From NCBI GenBank assembly GCA_023334545.1, contig JAADVB010000079.1:1-64000 (forward strand): 64,000 nucleotides of DNA, read 5' to 3'. Below the pieces are notes generated by a model. It saw only the letters and a program-made list of their open reading frames with translations, was not told the origin of the DNA and made no database searches. This DNA comes from Salisapilia sapeloensis (Eukaryota > Oomycota > Peronosporomycetes > Peronosporales > Salisapiliaceae). The position numbers and the translations under genes are program-made. Shown here in pieces: positions 41,524-52,800 of this stretch (positions within the stretch are counted from its first letter, which is position 1; each line of letters begins with the position of its first letter).

Positions 41524-42048
41524 AATGAAGCAAAATGGTATCACTATAGGCAAGAGTTGTGCTTGTATGTTGTTCGAATACGATAGGATGCTTCTCGTAG
41601 CTAGTTATGGAGCTTCTGGCCAGTATAGCAGCTCGCTCGCACGCTCAGACTCAACCAAATGCGAAATAAAATAAGACTTTATGTATGCTTAGGATATCTG
41701 ACTCTCTTGCAGTGCGTAGAGGAGGGCATCGAAAGGCGAGCCAAAGTTGACTTACCTTTTCATTCGTTTCTCAAAGACAGGATTGCTTTCCGTGTTCTGC
41801 TGTCTGTACGAAGCGAATATATCTACTCTTGCGAGAGTCTGATTGATTATAAGCTGCTCGCTTGGACTTTGCTACGCCATCGCTGATCGAGCTATTCGCG
41901 ATAGTGAGATAGTCGATGCGGATGTGTGTGGCGTTACCACACTCGACGTGCTAGCTGCGAAGGGAGGTACTACATACGCGCTTACCTTCATGTGGAGCTA
42001 AGAGCAAGTAAGCCAATCAGTTGGTGCCATTATCACACGTATGGAAAG
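41524..42048. other. Convergent intergenic region
   Basis: About 520 bases between two 3' ends. Nothing with coding character or a structural RNA fold was recognised. Confidence 0.45.
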
Positions 42049-44385
42049 CTATACATGCTTGTGATCAATACTGCTTATGGTCTTCACGGTGCCGTCTAAG
42101 AAAGCGGCGACGAAAAAGTGTTGAATTGACTCTACAGGAACGTCTTTAAACTGCTCAAAGTGACCCGAAGAAGATTGTACGACTCGTGTGCTAAAATCTG
42201 GTATATATAGGGCGCTTGCCGATATAGAAAACATGCCTGTGCGAATGACACTCGGGAGCGACGCATTTGCTGGAGCGAGGAAGTAGGTGGTAACAAGTTG
42301 GGAAACAAAGGATGGTTGGGCTGACTTTATCGTTAAATCATTGAATATAAAATTGGATTTGCACTCCAAGACGAGGCCCAAGAGCCATGGCAATTCCATT
42401 TTTCGTAGATCGGATACCCCCATCGGATACCGTATTGTCACTTGCTTGGATACCAGATACTTGTATCTGTCGTTGAAAGTTGTACAACAACTCGGTAAGT
42501 TCTTCAAAGCGTTGGCGCTCCGATTGTGTAGCGTGATGCATCAGATATTCGCCAGGTGTATATTGTTCCTTTGTCATGCTCGAGTTGCTAGATGATGTAT
42601 TATTAGCGCAAACGCTCTTATTCACTTTATCACAGCTTTCAACCAGTCTACATACAACATCAGCTTAGTAACCTACACGAATTTGCTCTTATCGACAAAT
42701 TCCTACTGGATAAATTCGTTATAGTTCACTTGAGCAGAGCCAAGGTCGTCACTTGTCGCCTTGAGAAACAAAGATATAATTTCATTAGCTTTCTCTTCTG
42801 ACATAGCGTCATCTTTCTTGAGCACACGCAGAAAAGCTATTTGGATATGTAACATACAATTAATTATGCACAAGAAGAAGGATCATCGTACCTCTTGCCG
42901 GTAAGAAGCCTGTCTTATGTGAGTAAAGTCGTACGTGTTGCCGAGTACAACGACGCTGGAGCGCTGTTGCCCAAGTACGAGCTGAAATATTTAAAGAACC
43001 AAGAATACTCCAAATCAATTCTCGAAGCTGACGTCTCGCGTGGTGCCTCTCAGGTTGCTGTCCGTATTGCCTAAATAAAAATGTAATATATGTCGCGACT
43101 ATAGATATATGTACATATAGATAGATAGACTTACTGCAAGAAAAGGTCGCAATCGATAAGCTGATCTTTTGTTTCTGGAAACCTAGACAAAATAGATTGA
43201 AGGATCGACGGCGGAACGTTCAGTTTGCATTGAACAAGTACTCGATGCATATCTACACGTGCTTAAACGTTACAATTGACATCAACATCAGAATCAACAA
43301 AGCGCGTCGACCTTTGGCGCTCAGTAGGCCGTCTGGACGAATTTGCTTGGCAAGTCCCAGGAAGTGCTCTGCACCAGTGTAGATTGAGCGGGGAGTCTCT
43401 TTGATTTCTGATCCGCCATCTTCGCTTGGAGTATATGACTGCTGTAGAAACGCTCTCAACTCTTTTTCTGCGACCAAAAAAGCACTTCCAAGATTGCTCT
43501 GTGAACCCTGACGATGAAGCGATGGCGAGTGCTGTTCGACTGGCATTTCGAAATCCGAGACATCGCTTTCAAACGTACAAAACATATTCAGCTGCATCCA
43601 TGCCGATGTAAGAGAAAGCTGTACAGCATATTAGATAGCCTCTACCTTGTCAATGTTAAGTAGCGTTTCTCCATCTTTCCTACCGCGAGTTCGTAAATGT
43701 GTGAGCACGCATTCAATTTCTTCTTTTGTTAAAGAGTCCTGTAGCTGGAAGAGAAACTCTGATATAAATAATTGTTCGTCTATATATCCATCCCGATTCG
43801 AGCTGTGTTGCTCCAATCTGTCTACCAAGTCATCAAGGGTTGCCTGGTTGCGACCACCACTTTGCAGCTTCCGACGGATGCTGTAAATATGTTCTTGATC
43901 TCGCTGTAGACGATCAATAGAATTTCGACGCTGATGACGCTTGCGAGGACTGCGGAGCTTCTTCCGACTTGGAGATACTAAAGTTTTTTTTGTCGGTGAC
44001 CGAATAGATCGACTGCTTCTGTGAGGCGACTTGCATGTCTGCAACCCGGTACAAAAGGCAGAGATATCAATTTGGAAATCAGACGTCTGATATCTCGAAA
44101 AAATCGATTGAAGTGGGCTATTGCATCGGTTTAATGGCATTTAAGAACATTTCACTACCAATAAGCAATAGATACATAGCTTGGAGTGTATGCGATGGCA
44201 AAAAGGTAGCGAGAATTTCCTCGACTTGGCTAGATGCATGCGACATACAGTTATTTGGAATGATTTTGACTATACATCAAAACGTACGTGATTGTTGCAT
44301 CTGTAGATTGCAGGGCACTCTGTAGCTCCTTTATATCTACTTTGGCTCGAGCAAGCGCGATACTTAAGGATGAAAGCTCTGTCAT
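42049..44385 (-). CDS. EF-hand-like multi-exon protein of unknown function (about nine exons)
   Basis: Exons on the minus strand: 44385-44288, 44229-44176, 44117-43646, 43591-43312, 43252-43135, 43070-42892, 42836-42707, 42647 to about 42365, and about 42324-42049. The first seven introns are 54-64 bases, GT-AG, and all keep the frame, giving about 630 residues. Text after splicing includes an N-terminal helix (ALARAKVDIKELQSALQ), a basic serine-rich stretch (SPTKKTLVSPSRKKLRSP), and two degenerate EF-hand-like loops (SSNRDGYIDEQ near 170 and VNYNEFIQ near 440). It ends in a non-EF C-terminal domain (FSTRVVQSSSGHFEQFKDV). The last join is uncertain: only a 40-base intron with a weak GTGCAA donor, or a one-base frameshift, connects the frames near 42325-42364. 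No family was recognised; a cytoskeletal or flagellar role would be a guess. Confidence 0.7.
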
Positions 44386-44909
44386 CGTAAAAATCTTCTT
44401 TCGTGTACGGCGCCTTAAGCTGAGAAAAAGCGACCTTCAAGTATTGTAACGGATCGAATGTATGAACCAAACAAATATAAATCCTAGGAATACAACAAGT
44501 GCCGCTCATTTTCAGCTAAGCACAATACACTTATTCATTTAAGTGATGAACGAATACGTTTAAACCAAACGGTCAAGTTACCACAAGCGCTCAACCGTGA
44601 TTTTAGGCTGCAGCGTATGGTCTTGCCGATTTTTAGTAGGCTCCATGACTGGTAAGTAGAGGGACAACAAAATATCACCGATTATACATACTCATACCTA
44701 TTAAATCGAAGGTGATCGTCCTGTATGTTCGAACCGGTCTAGACTAGTCTCCATCGACTTTGGTCTAAATAGTTGGGAGAGCTACCGACAATAACCTTCG
44801 CGAGAAAGTTAATTTACATCGACCAGTTTATCCCTCTCGGTGACAATACGAAACTCACCATACGAACCAGGGGAAATTTATGCCAACATCATCGAACAGG
44901 GAACAAACT
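44386..44909. other. Intergenic region between two minus-strand genes
   Basis: About 520 bases, promoter side of the EF-hand-like gene and 3' side of the second START/FYVE-like gene. A 79-codon minus-strand frame overlapping 44270-44509 is out of register with the spliced gene and was not accepted. Nothing else was seen. Confidence 0.4.
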
Positions 44910-46295
44910 TTAATCCAAATCACTTGCACTAATGCGCTGATTATTTCCGAGGTCGTCTTCAAGATGCTCCTCTTTTCCTATCTTCTTTGCCATCTCTCCA
45001 ACCTCCTTTGCATTCCAGCCTTGTAAACCACTTTTTAACTCATCCCAGTGTTCAGCAAGCAGTGACGACGGACTGTCTTTGCGCATTGCAGAACTTGTCG
45101 AGGCAGAAGAAACTCGTATGTCCTGTCTGTCCACCGCATACGACATCGACAAGGATGACGCCATGCTTCTTTCGTCCTGGTTGTCGTCCCATGCGTATGT
45201 CTCCGAGCTAGAGAAGTTTGATCGATCGCATGGATACTGTGTCGAAGGTGAGGAAGATGTGCGTGAGCTTCTTGAGCTCCAATCACGAAATAGGTCAATC
45301 ATCATCGTCTGAGACGCGCTCTCGACTCTGTGAATACACTGGACACAAAAAATATGTTTCGAAGGTTTCTTAGACCCGGATGGAAGCTCAAAAATGTGTC
45401 GATGATGTCGACAACTTTTGCACACGACGCGATGGCAAGCTGCGCATGGCCTTAATTTGGTCAGTAACCTTGGCTTCCGTATACAAAGCCCACAAGTCTT
45501 CATGTCTGGGACAGCAACATCACAGCTCGTATCCAACAATTGCGCATACAGTTTCGCCCGACTGCATGCTAATGCCGAGAAATACATATTAACTCGAGTA
45601 CTCGCGAGATAGTCTACTAGCGGAAGTAGCATTGTGCCGCCACAATTGATGTCGAGCTTACCAAAGCTACCGACCCAGCCATTTTTCACTTCCCAAAACA
45701 ATGATGCCCGACTGAACTGTACACGCTCGAGTCCTTGACTCAAGTATGGCGGGTACTCTGGCAAATCGACGCTAAAGGTGATCGAATACGCGAAGAATGT
45801 ACCATGGTCGTCCCGTACCCATCCTAACGCGTCGTAGCATACCACATCACGATTGGAAATCATAAACGCCTGGCCTTCGTTCGCAATGTATTTGATACCG
45901 GAGAAGACAACCGCGTTGGAGCTTGGATTGCTCTCAAAGACATCGAGAACAGCAGCGTCGTGCCACGTAGATTCAGTCAACGCCAAACCAATCCGGAAGG
46001 ACTCGGTCGTATCAGTGAAGAGACCAGCGACCAAGTCTTCAACGTTCCCTGGTGCCAACCCGCTTGACAATAATCCTCGATCGCTTGAAGCTCCTCGACT
46101 TCGGTCTGAATAGACACAAAATGTCCCCTGCTTTCGCACAGATTTCCAACGACCATCGTGGTCGTTCAGTCGATGGAACTTGTGGTAATCTTGGAGAACC
46201 GTGTCCAACAAGTCACGTGCCTGTGCATCCAATTGATCTCGCACGTGAGGGTCGATTCTTGTAGGTAAAGGGGGCCACGATGCCGACTTACTCAT
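44910..46295 (-). CDS. START-like plus degenerate FYVE-type zinc-finger protein, copy 2
   Basis: From the ATG at 46295 the product has 461 residues; the frame runs 61 codons further upstream, but that part has no likeness in the paralogue. It follows the copy at 40144 throughout: VLQDYHKFHRLNDHDGRW matches LQEYHDFHRQNDYINRW, then the START-like core. The zinc finger again has four CxxC pairs (CGLC, CAAC, CKSC, CVQC), with HRVVCKSCRHHR in place of the PI3P-binding R-K-HHCR. The C-terminal helix (LAEHWDELKSGLQGWNAKEV) and the tail RISASDLD are conserved as well. The family is assumed to act in membrane-lipid sensing. The two copies are in inverted orientation, so a tandem duplication with inversion, or an older pair, is likely. 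Confidence 0.85.
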   Translation of the reverse strand: MSKSASWPPLPTRIDPHVRDQLDAQARDLLDTVLQDYHKFHRLNDHDGRWKSVRKQGTFCVYSDRSRGASSDRGLLSSGLAPGNVEDLVAGLFTDTTESFRIGLALTESTWHDAAVLDVFESNPSSNAVVFSGIKYIANEGQAFMISNRDVVCYDALGWVRDDHGTFFAYSITFSVDLPEYPPYLSQGLERVQFSRASLFWEVKNGWVGSFGKLDINCGGTMLLPLVDYLASTRVNMYFSALACSRAKLYAQLLDTSCDVAVPDMKTCGLCIRKPRLLTKLRPCAACHRVVCKSCRHHRHIFELPSGSKKPSKHIFCVQCIHRVESASQTMMIDLFRDWSSRSSRTSSSPSTQYPCDRSNFSSSETYAWDDNQDERSMASSLSMSYAVDRQDIRVSSASTSSAMRKDSPSSLLAEHWDELKSGLQGWNAKEVGEMAKKIGKEEHLEDDLGNNQRISASDLD

Positions 46296-47173
46296 CGCTT
46301 CGTAGAATCTGACGTAGGACGGATAAAGAATAGAAATGACGGAAAGAAGGTTAGGCTCAGAGATTTTCTGCGCATCTCGTCGTCGGTTCGGTCGGGAATA
46401 ACAGGAGATCGGGCTCTTGTGAACTATAGAAAAATTCATCCCATACGGCTCCTTTACTTGCCCTGTCGCCATTCCCACGCGTGCTTGTACGTAGCTAGCG
46501 TAACTTGAAGAGAAAGGTGCAGTCTCATGTTTTCAGTTACTTTTCTCGACCCACTTGTAGCTACGTGAAAGAAAGCCTGGATGCAAGTCCGGACCGTCGA
46601 CCACTTGGATACAGCACGCTAAGCTTTACGGTATCAAACTGGCTCGTACGCCGGTAGGTAGCGTTGCAGAATTGAGTAGAAAGGCGAAACGGAATTAATA
46701 TGGATAGATAGAAATCCGTCACGACAAGGATTATACGTCAAAGCTCAGATTGAGAGTCGACTGAGATCTCACACTTACTAGTTGAATCGTTTCTACTACC
46801 GTTGAGATCATTACTTTCTTCTTAGTCAGAGAGACGAGTCTGGCGCAACTTGATTTATGCTCTCTACTCCACGAGCACACGTGGGGAAAGCATGCTTCAA
46901 GCGCACAGCTGACTTCAAAAGTAACCTTATGAAAGAGTTTACATCAAATAAGAGCACTTCGATCTAAACATGCACTTCTCTTATACACACAGGGCTAGAT
47001 AGACAAAGACACGAATGAAAAGCTCATTAATCAGTGCGATCCATGCATGTTGTATCCACGTACGTAGTCACCTGAACAATGGTACCGTCTCATGTGACAA
47101 ATGGAGCGAGCACCACTCGATCAGGACAATCGTCACTTTAGCTCCATCTTCATAAGCTGCACGTAGCGCAAAT
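46296..47173. other. Divergent intergenic region before the sodium:solute symporter
   Basis: About 880 bases that must contain the promoters of the second START/FYVE-like gene and the symporter. No exon or RNA gene was recognised. Confidence 0.45.
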
Positions 47174-48676
47174 ATGCTGTCTCAAACAGCCACGTACTTG
47201 GCCATGATCTTGACGGTGGCAGCTATCGCCGTTTATGCTATTGTCGTGAGCAGAAAGCTAGGTGTCGATTCCGTCACCACCTTTTTCAGGTACTGTTCTA
47301 TTCATTCTACCTCTGCATTGTCATCAATTCATTAAGTCGCCGACAGTGCCAAGAACTCGACGGATGCCTTCCGTCTTGCCTGGTGCTTCTTTGCATCCGG
47401 CATGGGCTCCTGGACACTCTTCTCGTTCCCTGAAATCGGTGTCCTCGCTGGGTCATGGGGAGTCATCGGCTACACGTTATCCGGCATCATCGGTATGGTC
47501 GTCATCGCACTCGTTGGTCCTTATAGCCGCAAGTTCCTCGGCGACGGTGTCACTCTCACCGACTATCTATACAACCGTTTCGGTCGCGTCATGCAAATGT
47601 ACGTCGCCGCCGTCTCCATCTTCTACCAATTCATCTCGCTCGCTTCTGAGCTCACGTCCGTCGGTGACCTCGCGTCCATCCTTACGCCAGGCGCCCATCC
47701 CGTGGTACCAATCGTTGGTGTCGCTGTCATCACGAACATCTACTTGGCCATCGGAGGTCTGCGAGCGTCCATGGCGACGGACGTCTGGCAAGCCATGGGT
47801 GTCCTCGCGCTCGTCCTACTCGTGTGCGTCGTCATGTTCGTCTCTGTAGATATCCCTGACAATGCGTGGGAAGAAACGAACGTCGCGGCCTTCACCGTAA
47901 ACGGCTTCGAAGCACTCGTCACTCTGTGCATCGCCGTAGGTGCGTCCAACCTCTTCTTCACCGGATACTGGCAGCGAGTGTTCGCTGCTCAGACCGATGC
48001 GACGCTACACCGAGCCTGCATATACGCCAGTTGCATGATCATTCCCTTTACTGTTGCCCTCGCCATCGCCGGTATGGTCTCCTACCTCGTCCACCCGGAC
48101 GGCACATACTTCTTTTCGATCCTATTCGACCTCGGGCGTGCGTGGCAAGTCGTCATCGCGGTCGTCATTGCGTCCGTGGCGTCCAGCGTCTCGGATAGCC
48201 TGCAAATGGGCATGGCGGCAGAGCTCGTCACGAACTTCCCGCAGCTCTCCCTCTTGCACGCCCGCCTCGTCTGCGTGCTACTAACGATACCAGCTATTTT
48301 CATCGCGCTGGAACACTATGACATTATTAATCTGTTCCTCATCGCTGATGTCCTGTGCACCGCCACGGTTGGACCCATGGTGCTGGCCGCGTGGCCGCGT
48401 GCCACGTCTCTGGGTGCCATCTCTGGCTGCATCTCCGGGTTACTGACGATCTTTATCTGCGGGTGCGTGGTCCGCGGTTCCTTTGTCGGTGGCTTCGAGT
48501 GGTTCATCCTGCCGGAAGGACTGTATTCGCAGAACAGTATGATCACGTTCATCCTCGCACTCTTCGTGCCTATCCTCACGACTATCGGCGTTTCGCTCAT
48601 GAAGCCGGACAAGGCCCAACGGATGGAACAAGAGACCTACGCGTTGACGCATACGCCGATGACAATGGCGGCGTAA
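47174..48676 (+). CDS. Sodium:solute symporter (SSS/SLC5) family transporter (two exons)
   Basis: Exon 1 (47174-47289) encodes the first transmembrane helix (LAMILTVAAIAVYAIVVSRK). A 57-base intron follows, then exon 2 (47347-48676). The spliced product has 481 residues. The join restores the SSS opening: FFSAKNSTDAFRLAWCFFAS, then GMGSWTLFSFPEIG. About twelve helices follow, with the family's VTLTDYLYNRFGR and a conserved segment ASVASSVSDSLQMG. The family couples uptake of urea, sugars, amino acids or other solutes to sodium or protons. The layout is closest to DUR3/urea-type or poorly characterised SSS members; substrate cannot be named. Codon use is strongly C-rich at third positions, unlike the AT-rich flanks, which suggests good expression. 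Confidence 0.9.
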
Positions 48677-48745
48677 GACCAGCGTTTACATGGAGTTATG
48701 GCAATGAAAATGAACTTGCTTTGTTGTGATTTACTCTTTCCCTAC

Positions 48746-49660
48746 TTAATAAGCTCGCGGCCATGCCTTCTTGTTCTCACTGACAAATTCATCAAAGGAT
48801 CGTAACGGACGCTCGAGCAGTTGCTCCAAAGTGTCCGTCACCTCGGCATCCGCACCACTGTCGTACGCCTTCGCGGTGCCTAGTTCAGCTGCAATCGCGT
48901 CTGGATCCGCGCCTTTGATCCACATCGATGGCTGCACCGCCCATGTGGGGAAGTATGAGTAGCGAACGGGATCGCCAATGCCATCGGACAGGACCTGCGT
49001 CATGTCCTGGAAGCGAAGTGCTTGCGGCCCCGTGAGCTTGTAGATCTTTTCGTCGCTCTCGCCATTCAACAGCTTGGCGATGGCGTCCGAGACGTCCGTG
49101 GCGTCGACGAGTGCAGCGCGGCCGCTTTTCACGGACACGGACAGTGTTCGCCCACACACCATGTCGTGCCACTTCCCGTAAAGGAAGGATTGCATTAAAG
49201 TAGATGGACGCACGATACAACTCTGAACTTTACTACTTTGTAATTGCTGTTCCAGCTCCCAATGGCTGCGTCCGAAAGCCACGCCAGCTTGCTCGCGGAC
49301 GAAACCTGAGGGTGGTGACACTTTCAGCATGCGATTGAGACCGACCTCTTCGGCCGCTCGGATCAAGTTCGACTCGACAGAATGAAAGTGTCCGTTAGCG
49401 ACGCTAGTGGATAGCACTGCCCCATCACAGCCTTCAAGCGCCTTTGCTACTTCTCCCGGTTTGCTATAATCCACGATGAATTCGTTCTTATCCAACACGT
49501 TGGCCGGAAACTCGCGCGCGAGTTCTCGTGCCTTGGCACGTTCATCTGCGGTAGAAGTGGAAGAAACGCCGATACGAAAGGAGATACCTTCCTGAACGCC
49601 AGAGGCCAATATGTACTTGTTTAAGAACGCATGACGTGTAGCTGGTAGTAAGAATCGCAT
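48746..49660 (-). CDS. NmrA-like / atypical short-chain dehydrogenase-fold protein
   Basis: A single exon of 304 residues related to NmrA and NAD(P)H:quinone oxidoreductase-like proteins. Visible family features are FIVDYSKPGEVAKALEGCDG, the CIVRPSTLMQSFL strand and helix after the central domain, and VDATDVSDAIAKLL followed by YKLTGPQALRFQDM. The N-terminal dinucleotide-binding loop, usually G-x-x-G-x-x-G, is not present: the first strand runs FLLPATRHAFLNKYILASG. NAD(P) binding may be altered, as in NmrA-type sensors. No catalytic Tyr-Lys pair was identified. Role unknown; redox sensing is an inference from the family. It lies 68 bases from the symporter stop and shares a short divergent gap with DNAI4. 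Confidence 0.85.
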   Translation of the reverse strand: MRFLLPATRHAFLNKYILASGVQEGISFRIGVSSTSTADERAKARELAREFPANVLDKNEFIVDYSKPGEVAKALEGCDGAVLSTSVANGHFHSVESNLIRAAEEVGLNRMLKVSPPSGFVREQAGVAFGRSHWELEQQLQSSKVQSCIVRPSTLMQSFLYGKWHDMVCGRTLSVSVKSGRAALVDATDVSDAIAKLLNGESDEKIYKLTGPQALRFQDMTQVLSDGIGDPVRYSYFPTWAVQPSMWIKGADPDAIAAELGTAKAYDSGADAEVTDTLEQLLERPLRSFDEFVSENKKAWPRAY

Positions 49661-49784
49661 CTTTGTTCGAATCGTTCTTCTCTCTTTTTGAAGTTAGCAA
49701 TCTTAGACAGCCACGAGATCTGGGTGTCCATTGTCTACCAAGTCGACGTATTCGACTAGATGAAACTTACACCAAGAGTGACTC

Positions 49785-49800
49785 TTCATTCTATCTAAAC
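49785..49800 (+). promoter_or_regulatory. Possible oomycete initiator-type core promoter of DNAI4
   Basis: About 40 bases before the DNAI4 ATG the sequence reads TTCATTCTATCTAAAC, which fits the loose oomycete initiator pattern (YTCAYTYY followed by an A/T-rich patch). It sits in the 166-base divergent gap. Match by eye only. Confidence 0.3.
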
Positions 49801-49826
49801 TCTACTTTTATCGTTTCTAAAGGACC

Positions 49827-52800
49827 ATGAGCGCGCCGTCGTCTCGGAATATATCGAAAATGAACACGAGCGCCTCTCGTAATACTCGTCGAGACATCAG
49901 TGCTTCACGGTCAAGAGTGTTCGGTGCGTCGTCTCTGTCGAATTCCAGTCGACTTAAAGTCCCAGGTGGCGCATCCGGTGCAGGAGATGCCAAATCCAAA
50001 CGGATATTCGTGGATGGTGTGGATGTGACGCCCCAATCTCTACTTTTAAGTCGCATTAAGCCGTCCTATTCGACAGCTCCGCGACGGCAGAAAGGAAAAG
50101 GAGATAGCCGATATTCAAATCGTTCGAAAGCCCAGTTTGGTGGGAGCGGAGTTCCTGGGGCAAGCATGGCCTTGAGTAATATGTCCTCCACTTCCATTGA
50201 ATATGACTCTGCAGAGGATGATCCTGTCTCCGCCAGGAGCGGTGCTGGATCCAACGCCTCAGCGTTGGGGCCGATCTCAAATAAGCAGGAAGTGCCTTTG
50301 AAGGAGGAGCCATTGCCGTCAAAAGCCATTCTCCAAGACAAGCACAATTTGGAAGAAGAGGACGAGGATAAGGAGGTTGTGCCAACTGCCGACAAGGATG
50401 ATCTTGCAACCGCAAAAGCGTCCGAAGGTGGACGTTTGTCTACCGTCGAGAAGACCGTCGTTCAAGCCGTAGCGAGGCAGCCTATCACAATTCGATTAGA
50501 GGAATCGCCAACGGAAATGCTCTTCGAGCTCCTAAGTGTCTGTGTCAATCAGGAAGTAAATACACGATGCCAGGCCGTCACACTTCGCAATAAGAGGTAT
50601 ACAGAGCTATGTGAATCAAAGAAGGGAAGTGACAAGTACATCTTCGGGTCCAGTCAGACGATACAGCTAGCGCACAAGTCCAAGGAGGTCATGACGGCTC
50701 CTCCAGCAACAAGAGACGTCGCAAGTATCGCTACGGATTGGGACATATACGATTGTGCATCAACTGAGGAAGACACTACAGTCGACCGGGATGAAGTGCA
50801 GTCAGCTGAAAGAACAAGTGCTCGGAAAGGAGACACAAGAGAGTCGGATCCAGCTGACAGACACATCCAGCATCAAGTGGAAGAGATTGTCGAAGCAGCA
50901 CTTGTGTCTCCTGGATGTGTACTCGACTTGGACCGTGACATCGTGGAAGACCTCAAAGCTCGCCAACGACAACGACGATCCAAGCATAAAAAAAGACCCT
51001 CCAACCCATTCCATTCAGGCGCTCTTTCGTCCAACTTAAGTCAAAAGACAAGGATCGTGCATAGCAAGCAAGACATTGGGCGGTCCTCTGCGAATCCGTT
51101 TTCCACTTCCAACTCTTCCATGGTCTCTCCATCTCAAAGTGGAGCGAGCATGTCCTTGACTGCGTCACAAGATGTCAATGGCATTGGTGATAGTGGAAAT
51201 TCGATCACCCACGGTGCGAGTCAGATGGGTTTCAGTACCACCTCCCAATCCAAACTCAGCGCCGGTAGTAGTGGCGATGGCATGCACACAAACGCTTATG
51301 CTCGAGCTAACACGAATGTGGACATCCAGGAGATTGTATCACAGCAACGCACGGCCAAGGTGCTTGAATCGGACTCTCTCTTACGTACACTTCAAATTGT
51401 AGAGCGAGCGGTCCAACAGAACGTATATCATCGAGAACACTTGCTATATCGTGACCTGCCGTTCCTAGAAAATGAAAATGAAAAGCCTAGAATGTTGACG
51501 AAAGTTGCGTCTCAGCATAGTCTACACGAAGAATCTGACGGTAGTGTGGAAGAAGCTGGTGACACGCCCGTGCTGGAAACGCTGTGGAGCTTTAAGTGTG
51601 AGCTGACAACGGGATATGCTGTTTCCTCGTTTGCATGGAATAGCGCGAATCCAGATTTGCTGGCAGTCGCCTATTCTCGAGGCAATCTGTTGCGCCCAAC
51701 AAACAAGCCTCAGCAAAATCCTACGGCGACTGAGGCGGTATCCAAGCAGAGCGGACTCGTCCTCTTCTGGTCATTAAAGAATCCTGAATTCCCCGAACGC
51801 GTCTATCATTTTCCCACCGTCGGTATCTCCTCAATTGACTTTGGTAAGTCGAGTCCAAACTTACTTGCTGTCGGACGTGCTGATGGCGTTGTCGCCATCT
51901 ACGACACTCGGAAGATTGAGACTTCCAGTGATTCAAAGAAAGAAAACGCGAGCAGTGAAGAGGCTACAACCAATGCACTTCCAATCGCCACTTCTGTCGC
52001 CACGAGTGAAATGTCCAGTGGACAGCACTTGGATGCAGTGTGGCAAGTGCGGTGGACGAATAAAGGAGCTGATAGAGCAGAAAATGTCGTGAGTATCTCG
52101 AGTGATGGACGAGTGACAGAGTGGAGTTTAAAAAAGGGGCTCACTTGCAGTGACTTGATGACACTCAAGCGCGTTCCGAACCAACTCCTAGGGTCTGATG
52201 CATGCGCGGATGGTGTCATATCGAGGCAAGCGAGTGGAAGTTGTATTGACTTTTCGCCGTCAGACACGTCCATCTACTACGTCGGGACAGAGCACGGACT
52301 CATCCACAAATGCTCCATGTCGTACAGTGAGCAGTATCTGAACAACTACTTTGGCCATACCGGACCCGTATACCAGCTCCTTGTCTCTCCTTTTTCAAGC
52401 GATTATTTTTTATCTTGTGCAGGCGACTGGGATGTCAAGATGTGGCACCAGAAAAAAACGAACGAGATTTTAAACTTCCGATCCGTCGGAAGTGCCCATG
52501 CTGTGCATAGCATTGCCTGGAGTCCAACGAATGCTACGATCTTTGCAGCCGTTTCGAAAGATGCACGCATTGAAATTTGGGATCTTGCACACTCGGTTCT
52601 TGATCCTATCATCACTCATTTCCCAAAGCAAATAAGTTCCTCAAAGCACCGTTTCACCTCAACAAATAGCATCGATAATGAGATACCTAGAACGCCAGAG
52701 AGCTTGTCGACGGATGACCTGATGGAGGACAATGCAGCCGAAAATCCCATGGAAAACCCGACAGAGTTCAATCAAATACCCGAAGGTGCGATAGCAGGAG

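Noticed and set aside
42892-43012. Alternative minus-strand exon reading LVLGQQRSSVVVLGNTYDF after a TTTCAG acceptor
   Set aside because: Attractive as protein text, but it cannot be joined in frame to the next exon (AFLRVLKKDD), while the continuous frame through this stretch can.
43071-43134. Short TCTA/TATA-rich repeat as a functional element
   Set aside because: It lies inside intron 5 of the EF-hand-like gene and looks like ordinary simple sequence.
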